NCBI RefSeq assembly: GCF_014191775.1
Contig: NZ_JACHXA010000010.1
Coordinates: 93,165-157,164, forward strand
Length of the DNA: 64,000 nt
Reading direction: 5' to 3'
From: Limibacillus halophilus
GTDB lineage: Bacteria > Pseudomonadota > Alphaproteobacteria > Kiloniellales > CECT-8803
Of the stretch, positions 32,937 through 42,317 are shown piece after piece; position 1 is the stretch's first letter, and every line of letters begins with the position of its first letter. The translations under genes were made by a program, and so were the position numbers. The notes under the pieces are model-generated. The model had not been told where the DNA came from, ran no database searches, and saw nothing but the letters and a program-made list of their open reading frames with translations.

Positions 32937-34088
32937 ATGCTTGACCACGCGAAACGCCGGACGGTTGAACTGCAAAGCCGCATGAAGGAAGCAGGTATCA
33001 ATCTCGCCCTTTTCACCGATGAAAGCTCCATAGCCTATCTGGCGGGGTTCTGGGGGTACTTGGGTATCGAGTTTGGCCGTCCGACTTTCCTGATCCTGCG
33101 TCCCGAAGGCGAACCCACGGTGATCACGCCACTGATGGAAAGCGAAATGGTCTCGGCCATGACTTGGGTAAGCGACATCCGGCCATGGGAGGATTTTGGC
33201 CAAAACAACTGGACCCGGGTGCTCAACGAGACCCTTGGTAGCGCACCGGAGAAAATTTGGGTCGAGAGCATGAGCCTGCCAGCAGTCGTGCGCGCCTTCC
33301 TTGACGAACGTTATCCCAGTGTGCCCTTGCACGATATCTCTCAGATTCTGGGCGCACAGCGCATGATCAAGGCACCGGAGGAAATCGACGTCATGCGACA
33401 GGCGGGCCGTATCGCCGGAGACATGATGCGTGCGGCGGAAGGGTCCCTGAAGGAAGGCTTGCCCGAGTATGAGTCCGCGCTGGCGGTCATTAACGCCGGG
33501 ACACGCGCAGCCGCAGGGTTTTTGACTGCCAAGGGCTGGGAGGCCTTTGTGTCGCCGATGATCCACAATCTGCAGATACTGCAGAGCGGTAGCGATACCT
33601 CTATGGTTCATCGTCGCGCCAGCGTAAAGACCTACCGCCGCGGCGACCCGGTCTACTTCTGTTTTTGCAACATGGCCCAGTTCAAACAATACAAGCTGGG
33701 CTTCGACCGCATGTTCCACATTGGCGAGGTGGGCGATGAGGCCGCACGGGTCCAACAGGCCGCAATCGATGCACAGCAGGCCGCCATCGCCGCAATCCGC
33801 CCCGGCGTCCTTGCCGAGGAGATCGCTTTCGCAGCCAACGAGGTCTACCGGCAGCGGGGCTATAAAACCGGTTACCGCACAGGGCGATCGATCGGGGTGG
33901 CTTATCTGGAAGCCCCGGAGTTGAAGGAAGGCGACAAGACAATCCTTCGACCGGGCATGACCTTCGCCGTCGATGGCGGCATTTCCGTCGATGGGTCATG
34001 CGGGGGCCGCATTGGCGATTCCGTGGTCGTGACGGAAACGGGCTGCGATTACCTGACCGACTACCCCCGCCGCCTACTGGTTGTCTGA
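32937..34088 (+). CDS. M24 (creatinase/Xaa-Pro peptidase fold) hydrolase lacking canonical metal ligands
   Basis: 383 residues: creatinase N-terminal domain (to ~155) and pita-bread C-terminal domain. GGAGGG precedes the ATG. The metal-binding residues of methionine aminopeptidase and prolidase are largely replaced: the first Asp region reads FCFCNMAQ, the usual GHGIG-HE stretch reads GRSIGVAYLEAP. This pattern is that of the metal-independent branch that includes creatinase and ectoine hydrolase (DoeA), which opens small C-N rings or amidines. It lies between ALDH and nitrilase genes, 6 bp before the latter. The substrate is not determinable; a role in a compatible-solute or guanidino compound pathway is inference. 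Confidence 0.75.
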   Translation: MLDHAKRRTVELQSRMKEAGINLALFTDESSIAYLAGFWGYLGIEFGRPTFLILRPEGEPTVITPLMESEMVSAMTWVSDIRPWEDFGQNNWTRVLNETLGSAPEKIWVESMSLPAVVRAFLDERYPSVPLHDISQILGAQRMIKAPEEIDVMRQAGRIAGDMMRAAEGSLKEGLPEYESALAVINAGTRAAAGFLTAKGWEAFVSPMIHNLQILQSGSDTSMVHRRASVKTYRRGDPVYFCFCNMAQFKQYKLGFDRMFHIGEVGDEAARVQQAAIDAQQAAIAAIRPGVLAEEIAFAANEVYRQRGYKTGYRTGRSIGVAYLEAPELKEGDKTILRPGMTFAVDGGISVDGSCGGRIGDSVVVTETGCDYLTDYPRRLLVV

Positions 34089-34094
34089 GGCCCG

Positions 34095-34883
34095 ATGATC
34101 ATGCACAACCTTCGGATCGCAGTATTACAACCCGATGCGGCTTACGATGCGCCGGCCCGAAAGTTGGAACGCCTCGAATCGGCAATCGAGCAGGCTGCTC
34201 AAACAGAAACGCAACTACTGCTTTGTCCGGAACTCTATCTGTGCGGCTATAATGCGGGCGCGGCGATACGCGACCGCGCGGAGCCCAGCGACGGCCCCTT
34301 TTTTCGAGGCGTCCAAGAGCTAACCCGGCGCTGGGGCGTCGCGGTCGCCTACGGGTATCCCGAAGCTGCCGGAGATAGGCTCTACAATGCAGTCGCCTTG
34401 GTCGATGCCGAGGGCAATCTGCTTGCCAATCACCGCAAGCTTGCCCTCCCGAGCGCTTATGAAAAGCTCTATTTCGACAGCCACCACGGCTTGACGCTTT
34501 GCACTTTCGCGGGTTGGCGTGTGGCTATGTTGATCTGTTACGACGTTGAGTTTCCCGAAACCGCGCGCGCCGCAGCGCTGGCCGGCGCAGAGCTTATCCT
34601 GGCGCCCACCGCACTTGCAGAGGAATGGTCGGTGGTCGCCGAGAAAGTCATACCGGCCCGCGCCTTCGAGAACGGCATCTATCTGGCCTATGCCAACTTC
34701 GCGGGCATAGAGAAAGATCTTCGCTACTTTGGAGGCAGCCGGATTGTCGGGCCCGACGGGTTGGAGCTCGCAACCGCGAAACATAGCCCTGCTCTCATTT
34801 TCGCCGACTTGGAAAGGGATGCCGTCGAAAGGGCCCGCAAGCGTCTGGCATATCTTACCGATCAGGCAAACCTTCAACTCTAG
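34095..34883 (+). CDS. carbon-nitrogen hydrolase (nitrilase superfamily)
   Basis: 262 residues with the full Glu-Lys-Cys triad: Glu46 in LLCPELYLCGY, Lys115 in NHRKLALPS and Cys148 in MLICYDVEFPE. Members hydrolyse amides, N-carbamyl groups or nitriles in the cytoplasm. The start overlaps nothing but is 6 bp after the M24 gene; an alternative ATG lies 6 nt further. Being last in an operon of ALDH, M24 hydrolase and amidase, it most likely releases ammonia or an acid from an amide intermediate. No CN-hydrolase subfamily is evident. Confidence 0.88.
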   Translation: MIMHNLRIAVLQPDAAYDAPARKLERLESAIEQAAQTETQLLLCPELYLCGYNAGAAIRDRAEPSDGPFFRGVQELTRRWGVAVAYGYPEAAGDRLYNAVALVDAEGNLLANHRKLALPSAYEKLYFDSHHGLTLCTFAGWRVAMLICYDVEFPETARAAALAGAELILAPTALAEEWSVVAEKVIPARAFENGIYLAYANFAGIEKDLRYFGGSRIVGPDGLELATAKHSPALIFADLERDAVERARKRLAYLTDQANLQL

Positions 34884-34944
34884 AACGCTGCCAATCCGTT
34901 GGACGCATAGCTCCCAAAGTGGGAAGCAACAACGCGGCCGTTCC

Positions 34945-34974
34945 TTGACAAATCAGATAACATGTGTAGATACA
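34945..34974 (+). promoter_or_regulatory. marR promoter with operator copy 1
   Basis: A consensus -35 hexamer TTGACA (34945-34950) is followed after 16 nt by TAGATA as a possible -10. Inside the -10 region is the palindrome TGTAGATACA (34965-34974, arms TGTA/TACA with a 2-bp centre), part of the longer ATGTGTAGATACA that recurs at 35485 and, with one change, 35465. Binding here would block polymerase, so autorepression by the MarR protein is inferred. Confidence 0.6.
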
Positions 34975-34998
34975 TTTTCTATAAAAGAGGACGAGCGA

Positions 34999-35439
34999 AT
35001 GACCAAGGAAGAAGTGACGGTGGCGGTGGTCGAGCAGGAATGCGCCGTGTTGCGGACCCGTATGGCCGCCCGTAAGGTGACCCGCACCTACGATGAGGCC
35101 CTACGGCCTCTGGGCCTAAAGGTCACGCAGTTTACGCTGTTGGTCGCGATCAAACACGGCATCCCTGATTCGATATCCGAACTCGCCGAATCGCTTGCCA
35201 TGGAACGCACGACGCTGACACGCAATCTGCAACTGCTTGAGAAGCAGGGGCTGGCGACCATTGGGCCTGAAGGCTATCGCCGGGCCCGTAGCATGCAATT
35301 GACACCGTTGGGTGAGGAGAAACTGGCCGCCGCCCTGCCTGTTTGGCGACAAGCCCAGGATCAACTTGTACGCAAATTGGGCAAGGGCCGCTGGATCGAG
35401 GCAAAGGCACTGTTGTCGGAGATTATCTCAACCGCATAA
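34999..35439 (+). CDS. MarR-family transcriptional regulator
   Basis: 146 residues, usual MarR length. The winged helix is clear: GLKVTQFTLLVAI, then SISELAESLAMERTTLTRNLQLLEKQGL (HTH, about residues 58-85) and the wing with GYRRARSMQLTPLGEEKL. It starts at the ATG at 34999; an upstream open frame inside the nitrilase gene is not MarR-like. TGTA-N2-TACA palindromes flank it on both sides, one at its own promoter and two ahead of the RND fusion gene, so it very likely represses itself and the efflux-type system downstream. The inducer is unknown. Confidence 0.9.
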   Translation: MTKEEVTVAVVEQECAVLRTRMAARKVTRTYDEALRPLGLKVTQFTLLVAIKHGIPDSISELAESLAMERTTLTRNLQLLEKQGLATIGPEGYRRARSMQLTPLGEEKLAAALPVWRQAQDQLVRKLGKGRWIEAKALLSEIISTA

Positions 35440-35464
35440 GCCAGTTCTGCTGTAAGCCTACATG

Positions 35465-35494
35465 TGTAGTTACATCTCGATATGTGTAGATACA
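35465..35494. promoter_or_regulatory. tandem MarR operator copies 2 and 3 before the RND gene
   Basis: Two palindromes 20 bp apart, TGTAGTTACA (35465-35474) and TGTAGATACA (35485-35494), each preceded by TG, as in the copy at the marR promoter. They fill most of the 71-bp gap between marR and the RND fusion gene. The 20-bp centre-to-centre spacing puts both on the same face of the helix. Confidence 0.6.
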
Positions 35495-35510
35495 AGTGAG
35501 GAACGATCGA

Positions 35511-38500
35511 ATGACCCGGATAAGCACCCTGCAAAAAACATTCTGGCATATCACTGGGTTCCGGTGGCCGATCCTTGTTTTCAGCTTCCTGGCGATCGCT
35601 GCCGCGGGCGCGTTCGTTCCCAAGATCGTCAAGGATACCGGGGCCGATGCTTTCATTGACCCACAGAACCCGGCGCTAATCTATCGAAACAAAGTCAAGG
35701 AAACCTTCGGCTTGCGCGATCCTATCGTGCTGGCTGTGGTCAACCGTGGAGAAACCGGGGTTTTCAACCCCACCAGTCTTGAACTGGTGGCATGGCTCAC
35801 CGAGAAAATAGAAGGCACCGCGAATGTCGATCCCGAAAGGGTGTTTAGCATCGCGACTGAGAGTAACATCGTCGGCACCGACGACGGGATGCTGGTCGAG
35901 GATTTTTTCGAGGAAGATGCGGAAGGATTCGCCGCTCCTCTTGGAACACAAGCGCGCGCCGATGAGATTCGTGCGGCCATTGACGATTTCCCGTTGTATC
36001 GGGGAAACCTTGTCGCCCGAGATGGCACGGCCACGCTCATTGTCGTGGAATTGGTCGATGAGGAGCAGGCCCAGGAAACCTATGATGTCATCCTTAACCT
36101 TCTTGATGACGCTCCTCTCGGTGGTTTAGATCAGGTCTATGTAGCAGGCGAAGGAGCCGTCGCGGGCTACTTGGCGACCTACATAGACCGTGACGCGCAG
36201 CGCCTGAATCCACTCGCCGGCCTAATCATCACTCTTGTCCTCGTGGTGACCTTCCTGAGCGTGAGAGGCGCGCTGCTGCCAAACATTATCGTACTGGCGA
36301 CGGCGGCCTTTACATTCGGCACGATGGCCGCCTTCGGCGTGCGCTTCTATGTGATCACCAACGCCTTGATCGTTAATCTGATTGGCATCGCCGTTGCAGA
36401 TTCGATCCACATCCTGAGCCAGTACTACGAGGAACAGCGGGCGCAGCCGACAGCACCCAAACGCGAGATCGTCACCCGAGCCATGGCGGCAATGTGGCGC
36501 CCGGTGACCCTGACGACCTTGACGACCATTGCGGGATTCCTCGCCCTGGCGGCGGCATCGGACATGCCGCCCATGCGCGCCTTCGGTCTATTCGGTGCGT
36601 TGGGTGTCGCGGTGGCCTGGGTCTATTCGATGACGTTTCTTCCGGCCGCGCTGACGCTCTGGCCCAGCCAGCGCATAAGCCGGCCCTTCCGCCCAAAATC
36701 AGCCCAACGGCAGGGCGATTTCGCCAGCCGTCTCATGTTGGCCTTCGGTCGCTTGGTCCTGGCTAATCCGAAAAGAGTTGTCGCACTCGGCGTTGTAGTC
36801 GCCGTCGCTGGCGCCCTGGGGGCAGCACGGGTCATTGTTGAAGACCAGCAGATCGAAAACTTCCATCCCTCGGAACCAATCTATCAGGCGGACAAGGCCA
36901 TCAACCGGTCGATGGACGGCACCTATTACCTTGATATCGTCGTTGAAACACCCAATCCGGAGGGCCTGCATCGTCCCGAAAATCTAAGGAAAATTGAGCA
37001 GCTGCAACGATTCCTGGAAACCCTGCCACAGGTCGGCGGCACGACATCACTGGTCGATTACATCAAGCAGATGAATCGGGCGGTGAACGAAAACCGCAAA
37101 GAATTCTATGTGGTGCCGGACGATCCCCTCCTCATTTCCCAACTCTTCCTACTTTATTCCGCCTCCGCCGATCCCACCGACTTCGAGGAGGAAGTGGATT
37201 CCAACTATCAGAACGCCCTTGTCCGCGCGAATGTGAGCACCGGCGTCCACTCGAGCAACCGCTTGCTGGTAAACGCGGTTGAGGCATACCTAACCGACTC
37301 GTTCAATTCACCCGGCATTGTCGGCACGGTGACAGGGCGCATCAACGTCAATTACCACTGGATCAAGAACATCGCCGACAACCACGCCAGCAGCGTCCTC
37401 CTGGCGCTGCTGGCGGTGACCGCCATGGCAGCCATCGTGTTCCGATCTCTCGTAGCCGCGGCAATTTGCATATTGCCGATAGGCCTTGCGGTCCTGATCG
37501 TCTATGCCGTGATGGGTTTCGGCGGCGTCTGGTTGGGTGTAGGCACATCCATGTTCGCCTCTATCGCCATTGGCCTTGGCATCGACTTCGCCATTCACTC
37601 GCTGGACCGTTTGAAAACCCTTGTGCAGGCGGAGGGGTTGACCGATCAGACGTTGCTGAAGCTATACCCGGAAACGGGCCGCGCGCTATTCTACAACTTT
37701 GCCGCAGTCGCCCTCGGGTTTGCCATTCTGATCACAAGTGACGTACCACCCCTGGTGCGCTTCGGCTCTCTCGTCGCAGTTGCGGTTTCGACAGCCTTCC
37801 TGGCCTCGATGACTCTGCTTCCCGCAATCGTAAAGCTTGCCAGGCCGTCGTTCCTCGGAAGGCAACCGACCTCGAGCGACCAGGCGGCCTGGGTACGCAG
37901 TAAGATCGCGCGCACTGGATTGCTGCTTCTGGTCGGCAGCCTCGCCAGCGTGCTCGCACTTCATGCCGCCGCCGAGGAACTGCCCGACGGAACGAAAGTC
38001 ATGGAGCAGGTCGTCGCTCGAAACGAAGGCCCTTGGGTCACGCGTGACCTGAGAATGGAACTCACGGATCGCTCCGGCACGACGCGTGTGCAGGAGACCA
38101 AAGCCTTCCGAAAGTACTACGGGGCCGAAAAGCGGACGGTCATTTTCTACGTCAACCCAACCAACATCAAAGGAACGGCCTTTCTGACCTACGACTACCC
38201 TGACGCGGAGGTGGACGACGATCAGTGGCTTTACCTGCCAGCGCTCAGAAAGGTTCGGCGCATATCCGCTTCCAATCGCGGTGACTACTTCCTGGGCACC
38301 GACTTCACATACGAGGAGATCAAGAAGGAAAATAAGCTGGAACTCTCCGACTACGCCTTCAAAAGCGTTGGCTGGGAGGATGTCGCAGGCAGCCCGACCA
38401 TTGTTGTCGAAGGATTGCCTGTCGATGAAGACGTGGCAAAAGAGCTGGGCTACAGCCGCGTGCTCTGGAGGGTGGATCCGACGATCTGGATGTCACGCAA

Positions 38501-38711
38501 GACGGAGTTTTGGGATACCAACGGCAATCATCTGAAAACGATCACCTTGCCGCAGGTCGAACAGATTGATGGCATTTGGACAGCCTTGAGAATACAGGCC
38601 GTGAATCATAAGACCGGCCATCGCACGAACTTCGCTTTCTCCAACGTCGACTACAGTTCCCCCGTTGCCGACCAACGATTTGAGCAAAGCCTGCTCAAGA
38701 GAGGGTTCTAG
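35511..38711 (+). CDS. RND/MMPL transporter fused to a LolA-like outer-membrane lipoprotein-sorting domain
   Basis: 1066 residues from the ATG at 35511 (GAGG 9 nt upstream). Residues 1-~800 are an RND protein of the MMPL/HpnN branch: one N-terminal helix, a periplasmic loop, a six-helix block including NLIGIAVADSIHILSQYYEE, a second large periplasmic loop, and a matching block with SIAIGLGIDFAIHSLDRL. From about 830 a signal-like helix (GLLLLVGSLASVLALHAAAEE) leads into a ~240-residue LolA-like domain (YLPALRKVRRISASNRGDYFLGTDF split over 905-930). In most genomes the second part is a separate periplasmic protein. Probably moves a hydrophobic lipid or toxicant to the outer membrane. Confidence 0.85.
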   Translation: MTRISTLQKTFWHITGFRWPILVFSFLAIAAAGAFVPKIVKDTGADAFIDPQNPALIYRNKVKETFGLRDPIVLAVVNRGETGVFNPTSLELVAWLTEKIEGTANVDPERVFSIATESNIVGTDDGMLVEDFFEEDAEGFAAPLGTQARADEIRAAIDDFPLYRGNLVARDGTATLIVVELVDEEQAQETYDVILNLLDDAPLGGLDQVYVAGEGAVAGYLATYIDRDAQRLNPLAGLIITLVLVVTFLSVRGALLPNIIVLATAAFTFGTMAAFGVRFYVITNALIVNLIGIAVADSIHILSQYYEEQRAQPTAPKREIVTRAMAAMWRPVTLTTLTTIAGFLALAAASDMPPMRAFGLFGALGVAVAWVYSMTFLPAALTLWPSQRISRPFRPKSAQRQGDFASRLMLAFGRLVLANPKRVVALGVVVAVAGALGAARVIVEDQQIENFHPSEPIYQADKAINRSMDGTYYLDIVVETPNPEGLHRPENLRKIEQLQRFLETLPQVGGTTSLVDYIKQMNRAVNENRKEFYVVPDDPLLISQLFLLYSASADPTDFEEEVDSNYQNALVRANVSTGVHSSNRLLVNAVEAYLTDSFNSPGIVGTVTGRINVNYHWIKNIADNHASSVLLALLAVTAMAAIVFRSLVAAAICILPIGLAVLIVYAVMGFGGVWLGVGTSMFASIAIGLGIDFAIHSLDRLKTLVQAEGLTDQTLLKLYPETGRALFYNFAAVALGFAILITSDVPPLVRFGSLVAVAVSTAFLASMTLLPAIVKLARPSFLGRQPTSSDQAAWVRSKIARTGLLLLVGSLASVLALHAAAEELPDGTKVMEQVVARNEGPWVTRDLRMELTDRSGTTRVQETKAFRKYYGAEKRTVIFYVNPTNIKGTAFLTYDYPDAEVDDDQWLYLPALRKVRRISASNRGDYFLGTDFTYEEIKKENKLELSDYAFKSVGWEDVAGSPTIVVEGLPVDEDVAKELGYSRVLWRVDPTIWMSRKTEFWDTNGNHLKTITLPQVEQIDGIWTALRIQAVNHKTGHRTNFAFSNVDYSSPVADQRFEQSLLKRGF

Positions 38712-38715
38712 CAAC

Positions 38716-40077
38716 ATGCCGGGATTGCAGGCATCCGCTCCGTATCCTCGGCACGTTCTCTTGCTCGTAGTCTGCGTTATGACGACCGTTTCGGCCACAA
38801 CCCTGCTAGCCCAGGAGACCGGCGTGAAACAGATCGAGCTACGCGGGCTTTTTGAGAGCGCCGCCGCCGTGGAACTTAGCGACGGGAAGTTGCAGAAGTG
38901 GGACTTTATCTTGAAACCCGAGCTAACAGTCGACTTCAACGATAATCTTCGCCTGACCGCGCTGGGTCACCTGCGGTTCGACCCGATCGACAAACTCGAA
39001 CCAGGCCGACCAACGTCGCTCAACGACAATCGCTCGCCTCTGTCGCGCCGTTACTTCACGGGCGATTACGACGACTTGGAGCTTCGGGAGCTATATCTCG
39101 ACACCAGTATCGGAAACAGCTTGCTCCGGGTTGGAAAGCAGCAAACGGTCTGGGGGCAAGCCGATGGTTTGCGCGTCCTCGACATCGTCAATCCTTTTGA
39201 CTTTCGAGAGTTCATCCTGCCGGATTTCGAAGACCGGCGCATACCGTTGTGGACCCTGAGTATCGAAGCGCCTGTTGGTCCTATCGCGAGTCAGTTTATC
39301 TGGATTCCCGACCAAACGTACGACCAACCGCCCCAAGCAAACGGGACATTCGCCTTCACCTCGCCGCTGGTCGTTCCAGCAGCACCACCGGGTGTTCCGG
39401 TAACTGTTGAACCGCCAAACCGACCAAACCGCACAGTCGCCGATTCGGATATCGGAGGTCGGGTGTCCGCGTTCCTGGGCGGATGGGACCTGACCCTCAA
39501 TTATCTTTACCACCATCACGACCAAGCGGTCCTCTATCAGACGCGAGACGCTGGAGGTATCACGATCACACCGCGATACGAACGAACCCATCTGGTCGGC
39601 GGAACATTTGCCAATGCCTTTGGTGATTTCACATTGCGGGGCGAACTCGGCTATTCAACCGACAGATTCTTCCTGTCGAATGATCCGGATGACAGCGACG
39701 GAATCGCCCGGTCCGGGGAACTGGGATATGTCGCTGCCCTCGATTACAGCGTGGACGCCGATTTACTCATCAGTACTCAGTTCTTTCAAAGCTTACTGAC
39801 GGAATATGATACGGGATTCCTTCGAGACCGCGTTGAAAGTCAAGCAACATTACGCTTGGACCAGCAGTTTCTGAACGATCGCGGCCGCGCCAGCTTGTTG
39901 ATTATTCAAAGCCTCAATGATGGCGACGGCGTCTTACAGGCAGACCTAAACTACGAATGGCGCTCTGATGTGATTCTCAAGTTAGGCGCGGACCTCTTTT
40001 ATGGCGACCGTTCCGGCCTGTTCGGTCAATTTCAAGACGCCACCCGCTTGACGTTCGGGGTCGAGTTAGGCTTCTGA
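38716..40077 (+). CDS. outer-membrane beta-barrel protein (DUF1302-like)
   Basis: 453 residues, starting 4 bp after the RND fusion stop with GAGGG 11 nt upstream. Signal peptide ending LLAQETG. The remainder has the alternating aromatic/polar pattern of a transmembrane barrel and ends with a terminal Phe (LTFGVELGF), the usual BAM recognition. GKQQTVWGQADGLRVLDIVNPFDFREFILP is the characteristic stretch of DUF1302-type barrels found beside MMPL transporters. It presumably forms the outer-membrane exit or receptor for the RND/LolA-like fusion. Confidence 0.78.
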   Translation: MPGLQASAPYPRHVLLLVVCVMTTVSATTLLAQETGVKQIELRGLFESAAAVELSDGKLQKWDFILKPELTVDFNDNLRLTALGHLRFDPIDKLEPGRPTSLNDNRSPLSRRYFTGDYDDLELRELYLDTSIGNSLLRVGKQQTVWGQADGLRVLDIVNPFDFREFILPDFEDRRIPLWTLSIEAPVGPIASQFIWIPDQTYDQPPQANGTFAFTSPLVVPAAPPGVPVTVEPPNRPNRTVADSDIGGRVSAFLGGWDLTLNYLYHHHDQAVLYQTRDAGGITITPRYERTHLVGGTFANAFGDFTLRGELGYSTDRFFLSNDPDDSDGIARSGELGYVAALDYSVDADLLISTQFFQSLLTEYDTGFLRDRVESQATLRLDQQFLNDRGRASLLIIQSLNDGDGVLQADLNYEWRSDVILKLGADLFYGDRSGLFGQFQDATRLTFGVELGF

Positions 40078-40184
40078 CGCCAACCAAGGCCTACCGAGAT
40101 CGGTGGTCCGGTGCTAGAATCCAAAGGGTGCGCGGTAGGCGGCGCAACTAATCGTAAGTATTTGGAATCAGGGCTGAGGCAAGG

Positions 40185-40844
40185 ATGCAATCCAGGATAC
40201 AACGGCTGATAAAAGTATCCTGGATTTGCCTGCTTACTATTGCCATCGCCCCACCGCTGGCCGCACAGACCAGCTATGAACAACTGGTGCTGGAACAATG
40301 CAGACAAGCCTTGGATCGGAACGAGGCACAACTCGCCGTGGTGTTCTGCGAATCAGCCGTTCGCAAAGCGCCTCAATCCGCAGAGGCAATGCGCGCGCTG
40401 GCCGAGGCTTACATGGCCGCCGGACAACCTGATCGGGCTGCAACGGCTAACCAGATCGCTGACCAACTGTCCGCGAAAGCACCCAAAGCCGCGCCCCCGG
40501 TGGCAACGACCGCGCCCGCAAAGCAAACACCAAACAACGAGGCTGCGAGCACTAACGGCCCCTCGCCTGCTCCTGTCCCCAACACGCAGTCGGCGCGTTC
40601 CGGCTACTGGTTTCAGCTAGGTGCCTATCGCGATCAAAATGTCGCCCAGGCAGAGGGTAAACGCCTAGCCGAGACATTTCCGGGCCTGTTTGGTGATCTG
40701 GAGATTATCATCGACACCAGGGATATCGAAGGTCGTGGCGTCTTCCATCGACTTCGTGCCGGGCCTTTCATGAGTGCGGCCTTGGCGGGCGAACGCTGCG
40801 ATACGCTTCGGGCACAGGGGGTCGACTGCTTCGTCGCCCCCTAG
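40185..40844 (+). CDS. secreted SPOR-domain protein with TPR-like N-terminus
   Basis: 219 residues. Signal peptide (WICLLTIAIAPPLAAQT), then a short TPR-like helix set (QAL..NEAQLAVVFCESAVRKAPQSAEAM..LAEAYMAAGQPDRA, about 40-88), an Ala/Pro/Thr linker, and a C-terminal SPOR domain from about 145 (GYWFQLGAYRDQNVAQAE to GVDCFVAP). Predicted to bind glycan strands in the periplasm. It resembles, in the last ~75 residues, the partial SPOR protein at the left edge of the window. Downstream of the OMP gene by 107 bp, on the same strand. Confidence 0.85.
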   Translation: MQSRIQRLIKVSWICLLTIAIAPPLAAQTSYEQLVLEQCRQALDRNEAQLAVVFCESAVRKAPQSAEAMRALAEAYMAAGQPDRAATANQIADQLSAKAPKAAPPVATTAPAKQTPNNEAASTNGPSPAPVPNTQSARSGYWFQLGAYRDQNVAQAEGKRLAETFPGLFGDLEIIIDTRDIEGRGVFHRLRAGPFMSAALAGERCDTLRAQGVDCFVAP

Positions 40845-40886
40845 ACGAACGGGGCAGCGCTGCTCTCACTCAGGTCGGCGACCAAC

Positions 40887-42317
40887 TCACCAGCCGCTAA
40901 CAGCCTTTACCTCAAGGAAGTCTTCGAGCCCCCAAACGCCGCCTTCACGTCCATTGCCCGACGCCTTCATACCGCCAAAGGGGCTTCCCGCGCCGCGTGG
41001 CTGACCGTTCATCTCGACCATGCCCGAGCGCAAACGTCTGGCGACCCGCTGCCGCGTTTCGCTGTTCTGGCTCTGCACGTAGTTGGTCAGGCCATAGGTC
41101 GTGTCGTTGGCGATGGCAATCGCCTCCTCCTCGGTCTCGAACGGCAGGATCGACAGCACCGGGCCAAAGATTTCCTCACGAGCAATGGTCATATCGTTGG
41201 ACACATCGGCGAACACCGTTGGACGGACGAAGTAACCGCGGTTGAAACCTTCCGGTCGACCGGGCCCTCCGGCTACGAGCCGCGCCCCTTCGTCGATGCC
41301 CTTCTGAATCAGGCCTTGAATCTTGTCGAATTGCATCTGGCTGACCACAGGGCCCATGTGCCGACCTTGCTCATTGGACGGACCGACAGGCATGGCGTCG
41401 GCAACGGCACGCGCGATCTCCACCGCTTGGTCGTAGTGATCACGCTGGACGAGCATGCGGGTCGGCGCATTGCAGGATTGACCGCTGTTATTGAAGCAAT
41501 GCAGCGCCCCGCGCTTGACCGCTTTCTCGTCGGCATCGGGGAAGACTATATTCGCGCCCTTGCCACCTAGTTCCAGATGTACACGCTTGAGCGTATCGGC
41601 TGCATTCTTGGATATTGCCGTGCCGGCGCGCGCCGACCCGGTGAAGGATATCATGTCGACGTCCGGGTGGGTCGAGAGCTGGGTGCCAACGCCCGGACCG
41701 TCGCCGTTCACGAGGTTGAATACACCCGCTGGAGCGCCCGCCTGCGCCACGATCTCGGCAAAAAGCAATGACGACAACGGCGCGATTTCGGAAGGCTTCA
41801 AGACCATCGTGCAGCCCGTCAACAGCGCAGGAATGACCTTTAGCGTGACTTGGTTCATTGGCCAGTTCCAGGGAGTGATCAAGCCGCACACGCCAATCGG
41901 CTCATAAAGGATGCGATCATTGGGGGCATGGTCGCCCAGCATCCGCTCAAACGAAAAGGTCTTAGCGGCACGCAGGAAGTTCTTTATGTGCCAGCTTCCC
42001 GCCGGCGCCTGTTGGGTTCGCGCAAGTTCAATCGGCGCCCCCATCTCCAAACTTATGGCCTGTGCCATCTCTTCGGTTCGCGCATTATAGAGTTCAAGAA
42101 TCCGCTCGACCAAGGCCAAGCGCTCTTCCCTCGCGGTCATGGACCAGCTCGCAAAGGCGCGCCGGGCGGCGGCCACTGCCGCGTCCGTATCCGACTGTCC
42201 GCCCAACGAGATCACCGCGCAGGGTTCCTCATTCGAGGGGTTGATGACCTCCAAATCGTGGGGCCTGGCGGGAGCAACCCACCTTCCATCAATGAAGAAC
42301 TCGCGCTTGCTAATCAT
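40887..42317 (-). CDS. aldehyde dehydrogenase family protein
   Basis: 476 residues, NAD(P)-dependent ALDH. The usual blocks are present: CGLITPWNWPMNQVTLKV, LELGGKGANIVFPD (general-base Glu) and FNNSGQSCNAPTRML with the catalytic Cys, then EEIFGPVLSILPF. It is of ordinary length and stands alone, convergent with the SPOR gene. Its sequence is not a close copy of the ALDH at 31.5 kb, so it probably has its own substrate. No neighbouring gene points to a pathway. Confidence 0.92.
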   Translation of the reverse strand: MISKREFFIDGRWVAPARPHDLEVINPSNEEPCAVISLGGQSDTDAAVAAARRAFASWSMTAREERLALVERILELYNARTEEMAQAISLEMGAPIELARTQQAPAGSWHIKNFLRAAKTFSFERMLGDHAPNDRILYEPIGVCGLITPWNWPMNQVTLKVIPALLTGCTMVLKPSEIAPLSSLLFAEIVAQAGAPAGVFNLVNGDGPGVGTQLSTHPDVDMISFTGSARAGTAISKNAADTLKRVHLELGGKGANIVFPDADEKAVKRGALHCFNNSGQSCNAPTRMLVQRDHYDQAVEIARAVADAMPVGPSNEQGRHMGPVVSQMQFDKIQGLIQKGIDEGARLVAGGPGRPEGFNRGYFVRPTVFADVSNDMTIAREEIFGPVLSILPFETEEEAIAIANDTTYGLTNYVQSQNSETRQRVARRLRSGMVEMNGQPRGAGSPFGGMKASGNGREGGVWGLEDFLEVKAVSGW

